The notes below the pieces were generated by a model that was not told the DNA's origin, did not search any database, and was given only the letters and a program-made list of their open reading frames with translations. Of a DNA stretch of 64,000 nucleotides, positions 42,661 to 51,508 are shown piece after piece. The stretch is from NCBI GenBank assembly GCA_964474655.1, contig CAYYTU010000006.1, positions 1 to 64,000 on the forward strand, in the 5' to 3' direction. The DNA comes from CAYYTU01 sp964474655 (GTDB lineage Bacteria; Chloroflexota; Anaerolineae; B4-G1). The translations under genes and the position numbers were made by a program. Within the stretch, counting starts at the first letter, position 1; each line of letters starts with the position of its first letter.

Positions 42661-43809
42661 ATGGAAGCCATTGATGACCTGCTAGAAAAGGGAGAGGATC
42701 AAGGGTATCTCACAACGGACGATATACTGGCTCATTTCCCCCAGGCCGAAGAGGATATTGAACAACTGGAGGAGGTCTTAGCCACGCTCGACGAAGCCGA
42801 CATTGCAGTCTACGAGGACAAAGAAAGCGCTGCGGAGGACTTGCCGGGGGTCACGCTGAAAGATACATCCGACGAAGAAGAGAAGGCCGATCTGAGCAGG
42901 ATATCCGTCAGCGACACAGTGGGTTTGTATCTCAAAGAGATGGCCCAAGTCCCCCTGCTGGAAACTGAGGAAGAGGTGCGGTTGGCCAAAGCCATTGAGG
43001 CCGGTCGCGAAGCTCAGGACATTTTGAATAACGATGGCCTCAACCCCGAAGAACGCCAGAACCTCCAACAGACGATTGAGGAAGGGCGCAAGTCGCGCGA
43101 GCACTTGATCAAAGCCAATACCCGCCTCGTGGTCAGCATCGCGAAAAATTATATGGGACGCGGCGTCCCTTTTTTGGATCTGATCCAGGAGGGGAACCTA
43201 GGCTTGATGAAAGCGGTCAAGAAGTTTGATTATAAGCGTGGCTACCGCTTCAGCACTTACGCTACCTGGTGGATTCGCCAGACGATCACGCGGGCCATCG
43301 CCGACCAGGGCCGGACCATCCGCGTGCCAGTTCATATGTCGGATCGCATCCGGCGGCTCTATAAGGCTGCGCGGCAGTTGGAACAGGAAATTGGGCGCAA
43401 GCCGACCCCGGAGGAGATCGCGGAGAATCTTGATATGGAACCCGGCAAGGTCCAGTGGATGCTCCGGGTGTCGTGGCGGCCTTTGAGCCTGGAACGTCCG
43501 GTCGGCGATGAAGAGGACGATGAACTCGGTAATTTCATCGAGGATAACAAAAGCCCCGAGCCGACGAAAAGTGCTTACCAGCACTTGCTTGGCGAGAAGG
43601 TTGAGGAGATGCTGAGCACACTCAGTCCGCGCGAAGCGCGCATCCTACGGCTTCGCTTCGGCCTGGTCGATGGCGAAAGCCACACCCTGGAGGAAGTAGG
43701 GCAGAAGTTTGGTCTCACACGAGAGCGCATTCGTCAGATCGAAGGGAGAGCGCTACGACGTCTCCGGCACCCACGTCGAAGCCGTCAGCTGCGAGATTAT
43801 TTGGGATAA
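42661..43809 (+). CDS. sigA: Primary RNA polymerase sigma factor (SigA/RpoD)
   Basis: A 382-residue housekeeping sigma. A short region 1.1-like N-terminus (DDLLEKGEDQGYLTTDDIL) and acidic linker precede region 1.2 (DTVGLYLKEMAQVPLL), region 2 (FLDLIQEGNLGLMKAVKKFD; YRFSTYATWWIRQTITRAI), region 3 (RTIRVPVHM) and region 4 (TLEEVGQKFGLTRERIRQIE). GAGAGGA precedes the ATG. It follows DUF177 in one operon under the strong promoter at 41992, and a structured RNA plus terminator lie after its stop. Confidence 0.96.
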   Translation: MEAIDDLLEKGEDQGYLTTDDILAHFPQAEEDIEQLEEVLATLDEADIAVYEDKESAAEDLPGVTLKDTSDEEEKADLSRISVSDTVGLYLKEMAQVPLLETEEEVRLAKAIEAGREAQDILNNDGLNPEERQNLQQTIEEGRKSREHLIKANTRLVVSIAKNYMGRGVPFLDLIQEGNLGLMKAVKKFDYKRGYRFSTYATWWIRQTITRAIADQGRTIRVPVHMSDRIRRLYKAARQLEQEIGRKPTPEEIAENLDMEPGKVQWMLRVSWRPLSLERPVGDEEDDELGNFIEDNKSPEPTKSAYQHLLGEKVEEMLSTLSPREARILRLRFGLVDGESHTLEEVGQKFGLTRERIRQIEGRALRRLRHPRRSRQLRDYLG

Positions 43810-43845
43810 GTTGATGATACGGTATCGTTTTATGATGATGTGCAG

Positions 43846-43918
43846 CTTGCCGTGGCGAGCGGGAGAGGAGGCTTCCCACTCGCGATAGGCCGCTGCACCG
43901 TCTCGGTCTCACGGCAAG
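43846..43918 (+). ncRNA. Three-way-junction structured RNA in the sigA 3' region
   Basis: A 9-bp outer stem (CTTGCCGTG at 43846-43854 with CACGGCAAG at 43910-43918) encloses a hairpin GCGAGCGGGA/TCCCACTCGC (43855-43883, one mismatch) and a small hairpin ACCG-tct-CGGT (43897-43907). The intrinsic terminator begins one base later. It could be a 3' untranslated structure of sigA, an independent small RNA, or part of an attenuator for metG. No known riboswitch consensus was recognised. Confidence 0.45.
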
Positions 43919-43945
43919 AACCGCCAGCCTCGGCTGGCGGTTTTT
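43919..43945 (+). terminator. Intrinsic terminator after sigA
   Basis: AACCGCCAGCC and GGCTGGCGGTT form a stem of about ten bp with a tight loop, directly followed by TTTTT. It ends the sigA transcript, or the structured RNA before it. Confidence 0.85.
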
Positions 43946-43961
43946 CGTTTGGTATGCTCTA

Positions 43962-43970
43962 TGCTACAAT
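43962..43970 (+). promoter_or_regulatory. Extended -10 promoter of metG
   Basis: TGC followed by TACAAT (43965-43970) lies just after the sigA terminator and about 33 bases before the metG start. It has no clear -35 box, consistent with an extended -10 promoter. Confidence 0.45.
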
Positions 43971-44002
43971 AGTCCATCAGGTTCAACATAAGGAGGAGTT
44001 CA

Positions 44003-45787
44003 ATGTCGAAACATATTCTCGTCGCGATTGCCTGGCCCTACGCCAGCGCCAAAATCCACGCCGGCAACGTAACCGGCTCTCACCTGCCCGGCGACATCTG
44101 CGCCCGTTACCACCGCTTGGCCGGCGATCACGTGCTGATGGTCTCCGGCTCCGATTCCCATGGCACCCCTATCACCGTACGCGCCGAAGAAGAGGGAAAG
44201 TCCCCCCGCGAGCTATTCGAGGAATTCCATCACGGCTTCCTGGATCTTTTCCAGCAATTGGGAATCAGCTACGACCTCTTCACCCACACCGATACGGAAA
44301 ATCATCATCGCGTCTCCCAGGATTTCTTCCTCGCCCTGCTGGAGAAGGGGTATCTCTACAGAGAGACCCAAGCCCAGATGTATTCCGCGGCTCAGGAGCG
44401 ATTCTTGCCCGACCGCTACGTAGAGGGCACGTGTCCAGCCTGCGGCTATGAGTCCGCTCGCGGCGACCAATGCGATAACTGTAACACGCTGCTTGACCCC
44501 GAGGATCTGATCGACCCGCACAGCAAGCTCGACGGGAGCACGCCCGAGCTGCGCGAGACAGAGCATTTCTTCCTGGATCTACCGAAATTGGCCCGCGAGG
44601 GCCTGGCCGAGTGGCTCAATCACGGCAAAGAACATTGGCGCCCTAACGTGATCAACTTCGCCCGTCGATACGTGAACGAAGGCTTACAGGCCCGTCCCAT
44701 CACCCGAGATTTGAAGTGGGGCATCCCAGTGCCGCTGGAGGATTGGCAGAATAAGTCTCTCTACGTCTGGTTCGAAGCTGTCATCGGCTACTTCTCCGCC
44801 AGCGTCGAGTGGTCACACAACCACAACAAGCCGGAGGCCTGGAAGGACTGGTGGTATGATCCCGCGTCCAAGACGATCTACTTCATCGGCAAGGATAACA
44901 TCCCCTTCCACGCCGTGATCTGGCCGGCCGAGCTGCTGGGCGTGAAGACGCTTTACGAGGAGAGCACCTACCACGTGCTCAATCTGCCTTACGACGTGCC
45001 AGCCAATGAGTTTATGAACCTGGAAGGGCGTAAAATCTCCGGCAGCCGCAACTGGGCAGTATGGATGAACGAGGCGCTCGATCGTTACGCCCCCGACGCT
45101 CTCCGCTACTACCTCACCTCGGCGATGCCGGAGACGCGAGATACGTATTGGATGTGGGACGAATTCGTCCAGCGAAACAATAGCGAACTGGTAGCGGTTT
45201 GGGGGAACCTCGTCCACCGCGCGATGACCTTCGCTTACAAACACTTCGAGGCTCAGGTCCCCACGCCGGGCACGCTGGAGGACATCGACACCGACCTGCT
45301 GGATAAAATTGAGCGCGGCTTCGATACTGTCGGCGAGCTGATCGCCGGGTGCAAGTTCCGGGCGGCGTTGAACGAGGTAATGAGCCTGGCCCGCGAGGCG
45401 AACCGGTATCTGGAAGAGAAAGGCCCCTGGTTCCAGATCAAGGAGGATCGTGTCGCAGCCGGGACGTCCATCTACGTGGCGCTCAAAGCGATCGACTCGC
45501 TGAAAGTGCTCTTCGCGCCGTTCCTGCCCTTCTCCTCGGAACGCCTCCATCGCTACCTGGGCTACGACGACCCGCTCTTCGGCCAACAGTACACCGATAC
45601 GTTTGAGGAAGAAGGTGGACGGGTTCACACGGCGCTCTGTTACGACGATAGCGAGGCCACGGGCGAATGGCGTCCCAGCGACCTGCCGGCTGGGCAAGCG
45701 CTGCGCCAGCCCGAACCACTCTTCGAGAAGCTGGACGAAAATGTGATCAAGGAAGAGCGTAAGCGGCTGGGGTTAGAGGTTGAATAG
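44003..45787 (+). CDS. metG: Methionyl-tRNA synthetase
   Basis: A 594-residue class I synthetase that charges tRNA-Met. AWPYASAKIHAGNVTGSHLP contains the HIGH-type site (HAGN), the zinc knuckle is CPACGYESARGDQCDNC, and KISGSRNW is the KMSKS-equivalent, the variant common in the archaeal/longer-knuckle type. An anticodon-binding helical domain follows from about residue 400. There is no C-terminal dimerisation EMAP domain. AGGAGG precedes the ATG. It is transcribed apart from sigA by the terminator and extended -10 at 43919-43970. Confidence 0.95.
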   Translation: MSKHILVAIAWPYASAKIHAGNVTGSHLPGDICARYHRLAGDHVLMVSGSDSHGTPITVRAEEEGKSPRELFEEFHHGFLDLFQQLGISYDLFTHTDTENHHRVSQDFFLALLEKGYLYRETQAQMYSAAQERFLPDRYVEGTCPACGYESARGDQCDNCNTLLDPEDLIDPHSKLDGSTPELRETEHFFLDLPKLAREGLAEWLNHGKEHWRPNVINFARRYVNEGLQARPITRDLKWGIPVPLEDWQNKSLYVWFEAVIGYFSASVEWSHNHNKPEAWKDWWYDPASKTIYFIGKDNIPFHAVIWPAELLGVKTLYEESTYHVLNLPYDVPANEFMNLEGRKISGSRNWAVWMNEALDRYAPDALRYYLTSAMPETRDTYWMWDEFVQRNNSELVAVWGNLVHRAMTFAYKHFEAQVPTPGTLEDIDTDLLDKIERGFDTVGELIAGCKFRAALNEVMSLAREANRYLEEKGPWFQIKEDRVAAGTSIYVALKAIDSLKVLFAPFLPFSSERLHRYLGYDDPLFGQQYTDTFEEEGGRVHTALCYDDSEATGEWRPSDLPAGQALRQPEPLFEKLDENVIKEERKRLGLEVE

Positions 45788-45832
45788 CGTTTAGCTGGAC
45801 CGACGCTGGCCTGAGGGAATAGGAGGTAGCGG

Positions 45833-46531
45833 ATGAAGAAGTCGGCCTGGAGTATTGCTCTTACGGTGCTGATTCTGGCTTTGGCCTGTGTCTGTCGCAT
45901 CCCTTCCGCTTTGTGGATCGACATACCGCGCATCTCCCCTGGTCAATCCTCGGAGGAAAGCGGCCTGGCAGCGACGGAACCATCCAGCCTCTACGAAGAC
46001 AGCTTTGAGAGCCCGGATTCTGGTTGGGAGGTCGGCGATTATGAAAGCGGGCACGTCAGCTACGAGGATGGTAAATACGTGGTCACCTCGACTGGCAATG
46101 GCGATACGATGTGGGGCGTGGCCAACGTGAATTTTAAGGACGTCGCCATCGCAGTCGATGCCACTCAAATCGCCGCGCCAGCCAATGACAACAACGATTA
46201 TGGTATCGTCTGCCGCGAGCAAGGAGATGGCACCGGGTACTACCTGCTCATCGCCGGTGATGGCTCATACGCCATCATCAAATCTAACCGCAATGGGTTC
46301 ACTCAGTTGGTGGACTGGAGGACCTCGGAGGCTATCCGGACGGGGAACGCCACCAATCACCTCCAGGCCGTATGTGATGGTTCTCGCCTGACGCTCTTCG
46401 TGAACGGTCAGCGGCTGGCGACCGCCGAGGATACCGAGTTTGTTGACGGCGATATCGCCCTTACCGCCACGTCCTACGAAGCTGCCCCCACCGAGATTCA
46501 CTTCGACGATTTGGTCGTGCGCCGCCCCTGA
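45833..46531 (+). CDS. Secreted concanavalin-like (DUF1080-type) domain protein
   Basis: A 232-residue exported protein. A basic, hydrophobic signal segment (residues 1-22) ends with ALACVC, a poor lipobox, so lipoprotein status is uncertain. After a Ser/Glu-rich linker, residues 55-232 form a beta-rich domain (EDSFESPDSGWEVGDYESGH; WGVANVNFKDVAIAVDATQ; GYYLLIAGDGSY; IHFDDLVVRRP) resembling the 3-keto-disaccharide hydrolase/laminin-G jelly roll. It is likely carbohydrate-binding. It is followed 87 bases later by ubiD with no shared function evident. Confidence 0.65.
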   Translation: MKKSAWSIALTVLILALACVCRIPSALWIDIPRISPGQSSEESGLAATEPSSLYEDSFESPDSGWEVGDYESGHVSYEDGKYVVTSTGNGDTMWGVANVNFKDVAIAVDATQIAAPANDNNDYGIVCREQGDGTGYYLLIAGDGSYAIIKSNRNGFTQLVDWRTSEAIRTGNATNHLQAVCDGSRLTLFVNGQRLATAEDTEFVDGDIALTATSYEAAPTEIHFDDLVVRRP

Positions 46532-46618
46532 ACAGGGGATGGTCGTTGGCTCTGGCGCGCACAGCGCGACCCTGCTAAGTGAAGGGGCTTTCTTTTGAGC
46601 TGGCAAGCGAGGTGAGTT

Positions 46619-47944
46619 ATGAATTTGCGTGAGTTTGTCGCATGGGCCAAGGCAGAGGAGACGTTAATCGAAGTCTCCCGCAGCGTCGATCCGCACCTGG
46701 AGCTGGCGCAAGTAATGTGCGCCCTCGACGGGCGCCCGGCCCTTTTCCAGCACGTGGCCCAGAAACCCAATTGGCGCATGCTGGCCGGGATGTGCGCCCG
46801 ACGCGAACACTTCGCAGCAGCGTTGAGCTGCACAGTGCCCGAGCTGATCCAGCGAATGGCCGCTGCGCTGAAGCAAAAATCCTCTCCGCCGATAGAAGAC
46901 CAGGCCCCCTGTCAGGAGGTAACAGAGACACCGATCGATCTGAACCGCTTCCCCATTCCCCGCTACCACCCGGATGACGGTGGGCCCTACATCACAGCAG
47001 GCGTGATGATCGTCAAGGACCAGCGCCTGGGGCGGAATATGGCGTTTCATCGCCTGATGCAGCTGGACGAAAGGCGCTTCGTGGCCCGCATCGTCGAGGG
47101 GCGCGGGACCCACACGGCGATGGAGAACGCCCGTGGTGAGCTGCCCGTCGCCATCGTCATAGGCGCCCCGATCCAGGTATTGCTGGCGGGGGCGATGAGC
47201 CCGCCCAAGGGCGTTGACGAATTGAGCATCGCTCATACCCTGGCCCCGACGCCCTTGGCCCGTTGCCGGACGGTGGATCTGGAAGTGCCGGCAGAAGCGG
47301 AGCTGGTCCTGGAAGGACGTATCACGCATACTATGGCCCACGAAGGCCCCTTCCCGGATCTGACGGGCACCATGGATGGCGTGCGCCGTCAGCCGGTGAT
47401 AGCGATCGAATGCATCACGCACCGCCGCGAGCCGATCTTTCACGCCCTCCTCCCCAGTGGAATGGAGCATAAGAACCTGATGGGTATGCCCCGCGAACCG
47501 ACCATCTTTGCAGCCGTCAACGAAGTCTGCCGCTGTACCGACGTCTACATCACGCCAGGCGGCATGTCCTGGCTACACGCCGTCGTCCAGATCGATAAGC
47601 AGCACGAAGAGGATGGACGTCGGGCCATCTGGGCGGCGTTTAACGGTCATTCCTCGCTCAAACACGTCGTCGTAGTCGATACCGACATCGATATCTACAA
47701 TACCGCCGAGGTGGAATGGGCCATCGCCACGCGCTTCCAGGCCGACCAAGACCTGGTGATGCTCTCCGATCAGCCGGGCAGCAGCCTGGACCCGTCAGCC
47801 TCTCAGGCCCCGGGCCAGAAGTCCCGCAGCGCCAAGATGGGATTGGACGCCACCGCCCCGCTGGGAGAGGAACGGGCCGGCTACGAGCGCGTCTCCTACC
47901 GCCCGGTCGACCTGACCCATTACGATGTGACGACGCGCCGATAA
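46619..47944 (+). CDS. UbiD-family (prenylated-FMN) decarboxylase
   Basis: A 441-residue member of the UbiD family, which reversibly (de)carboxylates aromatic or alpha,beta-unsaturated acids using prenylated FMN made by UbiX. Signatures are ARIVEGRGTHTAMEN, GELPVAIVIGAPI, the catalytic region HEGPFPDLTGTMD with its conserved Glu, and CTDVYITPGG. The UbiX partner is not in the window. Substrate is unknown; quinone synthesis or degradation of an aromatic acid are possible. Confidence 0.88.
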   Translation: MNLREFVAWAKAEETLIEVSRSVDPHLELAQVMCALDGRPALFQHVAQKPNWRMLAGMCARREHFAAALSCTVPELIQRMAAALKQKSSPPIEDQAPCQEVTETPIDLNRFPIPRYHPDDGGPYITAGVMIVKDQRLGRNMAFHRLMQLDERRFVARIVEGRGTHTAMENARGELPVAIVIGAPIQVLLAGAMSPPKGVDELSIAHTLAPTPLARCRTVDLEVPAEAELVLEGRITHTMAHEGPFPDLTGTMDGVRRQPVIAIECITHRREPIFHALLPSGMEHKNLMGMPREPTIFAAVNEVCRCTDVYITPGGMSWLHAVVQIDKQHEEDGRRAIWAAFNGHSSLKHVVVVDTDIDIYNTAEVEWAIATRFQADQDLVMLSDQPGSSLDPSASQAPGQKSRSAKMGLDATAPLGEERAGYERVSYRPVDLTHYDVTTRR

Positions 47945-47956
47945 GCCACCAGTCTC

Positions 47957-47985
47957 TTCACAACTCCTGCGAACTATTGTATAAT
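47957..47985 (+). promoter_or_regulatory. Promoter of the B12-subunit/meaB operon
   Basis: TTCACA (47957-47962), a 17-base spacer and a perfect TATAAT (47980-47985) lie 33 bases before the B12-subunit start, placing a transcription start in the ubiD-B12 gap. Confidence 0.65.
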
Positions 47986-48018
47986 CAGAGGTCAGCGTAA
48001 GGCAAGAACGAGGAGACT

Positions 48019-48417
48019 ATGCCCGAACAATTGCGTATTCTGATCGCCAAACCCGGCCTCGACGGTCACGACCGGGGGGCCAAAGTCGTCGCCCGGGCGC
48101 TGCGCGATGCCGGCATGGAGGTCGTCTACACCGGCCTGCGGCAGACGCCGACTATGATCGCCGACGCCGCGCTCCAGGAAGACGTAGACGCCGTCGGGCT
48201 GAGCATCCTCTCCGGCGCCCATATGACGCTTGTGCCCCGCGTATTGGAGAAGCTACAAGAGGCCGATCTGGAACACATCGACGTCTTCGTGGGCGGTATC
48301 ATCCCAGAAGAAGATAGCGAGACATTGCGCGAGATGGGAGTAGCAGGGGTCTTTGGCCCCGGCTCCAGCTTGCAGGCGATAGCGGATTCCATCCGGCAGA
48401 CCTTGACCGGATGCTGA
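48019..48417 (+). CDS. Methylmalonyl-CoA mutase, small (B12-binding) subunit
   Basis: A 132-residue cobalamin-binding domain. KPGLDGHDRGAKVVARALRD holds the D-x-H-x-x-G motif whose His ligates cobalt. GLSILSGAH and FVGGIIPEED are the other cofactor-pocket signatures. It is the partner of the large subunit at 1046, encoded separately about 45 kb away but with its own promoter. The next gene, meaB, begins two bases after its stop. Confidence 0.95.
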   Translation: MPEQLRILIAKPGLDGHDRGAKVVARALRDAGMEVVYTGLRQTPTMIADAALQEDVDAVGLSILSGAHMTLVPRVLEKLQEADLEHIDVFVGGIIPEEDSETLREMGVAGVFGPGSSLQAIADSIRQTLTGC

Positions 48418-48418
48418 C

Positions 48419-49372
48419 GTGGATTTGGTGACAGAGGCGCTTGAGGGAAACCGCCGCGCGCTGGCTCGCCTCATCTCGCTGATCGAGGACGATCATCCCC
48501 AGGCCCGTGCAGCTCTCGCGGCGCTCTACCCCCACACCGGACAGGCCCAGATCGTCGGAGTAACCGGGCCGCCCGGTTCCGGCAAGAGTACGCTGGTCAA
48601 CGCCTTGGCCCAAGAGCTGCGTCAGCGGGATATTCCCGTCGGCATCGTGGCCGTGGACCCTACCAGTCCTTTCACCGGCGGGGCCCTGCTGGGCGATCGG
48701 GTGCGGATGCACGATCTGGCCGGCGATTCCAAGGTCTTCATCCGCAGTATGGCCTCGCGCGGCAACCTGGGCGGCCTGGCGCAGGCCACCAGCGACGTCG
48801 CCAAGGTGCTGGACGCGGCCGGATTTGCCGTCGTGCTGGTAGAGACGGTCGGCGCAGGGCAAGCCGAGGTCGATGTAGCCCGCACCGTGCACACGACCGT
48901 CGTGGTGGAGACGCCGGGCATGGGCGACGAGGTCCAGGCGCTCAAGGCCGGCTTGATGGAGATCGCGGACATATTCGTGGTCAACAAGGCCGATCGTCCC
49001 GGCGCAGATGCTACGATGCAGGCGCTACGGATGGTCGTCGGGCACGATAGCGCTCTTTCAGATGACGGGGATAGCTGGCATCCGCCTATGCTTCAAACCG
49101 TGGCCTCGCGGGGCATCGGCGTGCCGGAGCTGTGGGAGGCTATCGCGGCCCATCGTGAGCATCTCCGCACCGGCGGACGCTGGGCCGACCAGGCCCGCGA
49201 ACGCGCCACGGCGGAGCTGTGCGACGTCCTCCAGCGCGACTTGTTCCGCCACCTGCTCGACCGCATCGGCGAAGACGCTTGGGAACGCTGGGTGGAGCGG
49301 ATCGCAGCCCGAGAGGTCGATGTCTATACCGCGGCCCGGCTCATCCAGGAACACCAGGAGAGTGACCAATGA
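48419..49372 (+). CDS. meaB: MeaB/ArgK-type GTPase (mutase chaperone)
   Basis: A 317-residue G3E-family GTPase that protects and reloads B12 in methylmalonyl-CoA mutase. Walker A is GPPGSGKST. VDPTSPFTGGALLGDRVRM, the switch region VETVGAGQAEV and the guanine-specificity motif NKAD follow in order. GTG 48419 is the start, two bases after the B12 subunit's stop, with translational coupling expected. It overlaps the following phosphatase gene by four bases. Confidence 0.95.
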   Translation: MDLVTEALEGNRRALARLISLIEDDHPQARAALAALYPHTGQAQIVGVTGPPGSGKSTLVNALAQELRQRDIPVGIVAVDPTSPFTGGALLGDRVRMHDLAGDSKVFIRSMASRGNLGGLAQATSDVAKVLDAAGFAVVLVETVGAGQAEVDVARTVHTTVVVETPGMGDEVQALKAGLMEIADIFVVNKADRPGADATMQALRMVVGHDSALSDDGDSWHPPMLQTVASRGIGVPELWEAIAAHREHLRTGGRWADQARERATAELCDVLQRDLFRHLLDRIGEDAWERWVERIAAREVDVYTAARLIQEHQESDQ

Positions 49373-49989
49373 CCCGATTACTTCTAATTCGCCACGGACG
49401 CTCCACCTGGAACGCTGACTATCGCATTCAGGGCCAGGCCGACCCGCCGCTGGATGAAACGGGGCGTGATCAAGCTGATCAGCTGGCCCAGCGGCTGCTC
49501 GCCGAACCCCCGCCCATACTTTACGCCAGCCCCCTCCAGCGCGCTCAGGAGACCGCCCGGATCATCGCCGACCAGATAGGCGTGCCCGTACAGCTCGACG
49601 CGCGGTTCCAGGAGCTGGATGTGGGCTTGATCGAGGGATTGACCTGGGAGGAGGTGCTGGAGCAGTACCCAGACTTTGCACGTCGTTGGGAGGAGAACCC
49701 ACGTGAGGCCGAGATCCCCGGAGCAGAGGACCGCTCCGCCTTCCGCTCGCGAGTTGTGACGGCCTTCGAGGATATTATGGCCCAGCACGATGACGAGACC
49801 ATCGGCGTGGTGGCCCACGGAGGCACGTTGGGCACCTACCTCAATCATATGCTTGGGCTGCCTCCTGGTTTCTCGCACTTCCAGTTTTTCAACGCCTCGC
49901 TGAGCATCGTGGATCAACATGGGAAATTCCCCCGCGTGGTGTTGCTAAACGACTGCTGTCATCTGCAAAATAAGGAGGAGAGTCTATGA
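49369..49989 (+). CDS. Histidine phosphatase (phosphoglycerate-mutase-like)
   Basis: A 206-residue member of the RHG phosphatase superfamily. The catalytic LIRHGRSTWN at the N-terminus, SPLQRAQETARIIAD, the ELDVGLIEGLTWEEV acid-site segment and VVAHGGTLGTYL with the second His are all in place. It could dephosphorylate a sugar phosphate, nucleotide or cobalamin precursor (CobC type); its linkage to mutase genes hints at B12 metabolism but does not show it. It overlaps both neighbours by four bases. Confidence 0.85.
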   Translation: MTRLLLIRHGRSTWNADYRIQGQADPPLDETGRDQADQLAQRLLAEPPPILYASPLQRAQETARIIADQIGVPVQLDARFQELDVGLIEGLTWEEVLEQYPDFARRWEENPREAEIPGAEDRSAFRSRVVTAFEDIMAQHDDETIGVVAHGGTLGTYLNHMLGLPPGFSHFQFFNASLSIVDQHGKFPRVVLLNDCCHLQNKEESL

Positions 49990-50522
49990 TCGTAGGCGCA
50001 AAGGTCCGCTTGCGACCCATTGAACGTGAGGATCTACCGCGCTTCGTTGAGTGGTTTGCCGACCACGAGGTCCGTCGCTTCTTGCGGACATATGTCCCGT
50101 TCTCCCTGGAACAGGAGAAGCGATGGTTCGAGAACTTGCAGGAGCAAATCGACCGGCAAGAGACCGTCATGATGGCCATTGAGACCACCGAGAGCGTACA
50201 CATCGGGAACGTCAGCCTGAGCTCCATCGATTGGAAGAACCGCACAGCCGAGATGGGAATCGTCATCGGCGAAAAAGCCTACTGGAACCAGGGCTACGGC
50301 ACCGACGCCATCCGCACGATGCTGAATCTGGCCTTTGGCGAGATGAACCTTCACCGCGTCTACCTGCGCGTCGACGCTGATAATGAGCGCGGGATCGCTT
50401 GCTACCAGAAAGCAGGCTTTCAGCACGAAGGCACGTATCGCGAAGCCATATTCAAAGAGGGTAACTATCAAGATCAACACGTAATGAGCATCTTACAATC
50501 GGAGTTTGAGATCAATGTGTAA
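49986..50522 (+). CDS. GNAT acetyltransferase (RimJ/SpeG-like)
   Basis: A 178-residue GNAT. VRLRPIEREDLPRFVEWF opens the RimJ/RimL-like fold, IGEKAYWNQGYGTDAIRTML contains the acetyl-CoA loop and NERGIACYQKAGFQHEGTYRE the C-terminal signature. Protein N-termini or small amines are possible substrates. It overlaps the phosphatase gene by four bases, and the PRPP synthetase begins 13 bases after its stop. Confidence 0.85.
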   Translation: MIVGAKVRLRPIEREDLPRFVEWFADHEVRRFLRTYVPFSLEQEKRWFENLQEQIDRQETVMMAIETTESVHIGNVSLSSIDWKNRTAEMGIVIGEKAYWNQGYGTDAIRTMLNLAFGEMNLHRVYLRVDADNERGIACYQKAGFQHEGTYREAIFKEGNYQDQHVMSILQSEFEINV

Positions 50523-50535
50523 AGTCAGAGGAAGT

Positions 50536-51495
50536 ATGCACGGGCAGATCAAGTTATTTGCCGGTACCGGATGCATGGACCTGGCGGAAGAGATAAGCGA
50601 ATACGTCAACGTCCCACTATCCGGGCGAGAGATCAAGGTCTTTCCCAACGAAAATATCTTCGTCCAGTTGCACGAGAGCATTCGCGGGCAAGATGTCTTT
50701 TTGATCCAGACGACCTCATCACCGGTCAACTACAACATCATGGAATTATTGATTTTTTTGGATGCGATCAAACGCGCATCGCCCGATCGCATCACTGTCG
50801 TCATTCCCTACCTGTCCTATTGTCGATCGGACAAAAAGGACAAGCCCCGAGTGCCCATCACCGCTCGTCTGCTAGCCGATATGATCGGCGTGACCGGCGT
50901 CGACCGCTACGTCTTCCTTGATCTGCACGCTCAGCAGATCCAGGGGTTCTATAGCATGCCCGGTGACGTCCTAACCGTCTTCCCCCTGATCTCCGATCAC
51001 TTCCGAAAGAAAAACCTGAAGAAGGCCGTCGTCGTGGCCGCCGATCTCGGCTTTGCCAAGAAGGCCCGCAACCTGGCGGCCGAGTTAAACCTGCCGCTGG
51101 CGCTGGTCGAAAAGCGTCGCATCAACGTGGACACCGAGGCCCTCACCCTGGTCGGAGAAGTGGAGGATCACGACGTCATCATCGTGGACGACGAGGTCGA
51201 TACCGGCGGCACGATGGTCAACGCTGTCCACAAAGTACGTGAGCACGGCGCCCGGGACATCTACCTCAGCTTCGCCCATCCGATTTTTTCGGGTGACGCG
51301 GTCGAGCGATTGAAGGCCCTCCCGGTCAAGGAGACCGTGACCACAAACTCCATCCCCATTCCCGAAGACGTCAAAGCAGGATGGGATAACCTGAAAATCA
51401 AGACCGTCGCCGGACTGCTGGGAGACGTGATCAAGTGCGTCCACGGCGGGCGGAGTGTGGGCAATCTATTCAAGGCCTATCAGAGCTACAAGTAG
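50536..51495 (+). CDS. prs: Ribose-phosphate pyrophosphokinase (PRPP synthetase)
   Basis: A 319-residue enzyme making PRPP for nucleotide, His and Trp synthesis. NYNIMELLIFLDAIKRASPD, VIPYLSYCRSDKKDKPRVPI (catalytic flexible loop region), DLHAQQIQGF (metal/ATP), LVEKRR, and the PRPP-binding IIVDDEVDTGGTM are all visible. The sequence departs from the commonest form in GFAKKARNLA where GVVRARA-like text is usual. ATG 50536 is chosen for AGAGGA just upstream; longer frames start at 50506. Confidence 0.93.
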   Translation: MHGQIKLFAGTGCMDLAEEISEYVNVPLSGREIKVFPNENIFVQLHESIRGQDVFLIQTTSSPVNYNIMELLIFLDAIKRASPDRITVVIPYLSYCRSDKKDKPRVPITARLLADMIGVTGVDRYVFLDLHAQQIQGFYSMPGDVLTVFPLISDHFRKKNLKKAVVVAADLGFAKKARNLAAELNLPLALVEKRRINVDTEALTLVGEVEDHDVIIVDDEVDTGGTMVNAVHKVREHGARDIYLSFAHPIFSGDAVERLKALPVKETVTTNSIPIPEDVKAGWDNLKIKTVAGLLGDVIKCVHGGRSVGNLFKAYQSYK

Positions 51496-51508
51496 CGGAC
51501 ATAGCGCT

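Noticed and set aside
43846..43945. T-box or SAM riboswitch before metG
   Set aside because: I found no T-box sequence and no SAM-I/IV core. The terminator precedes a separate extended -10 promoter, so classical attenuation of metG is not supported.
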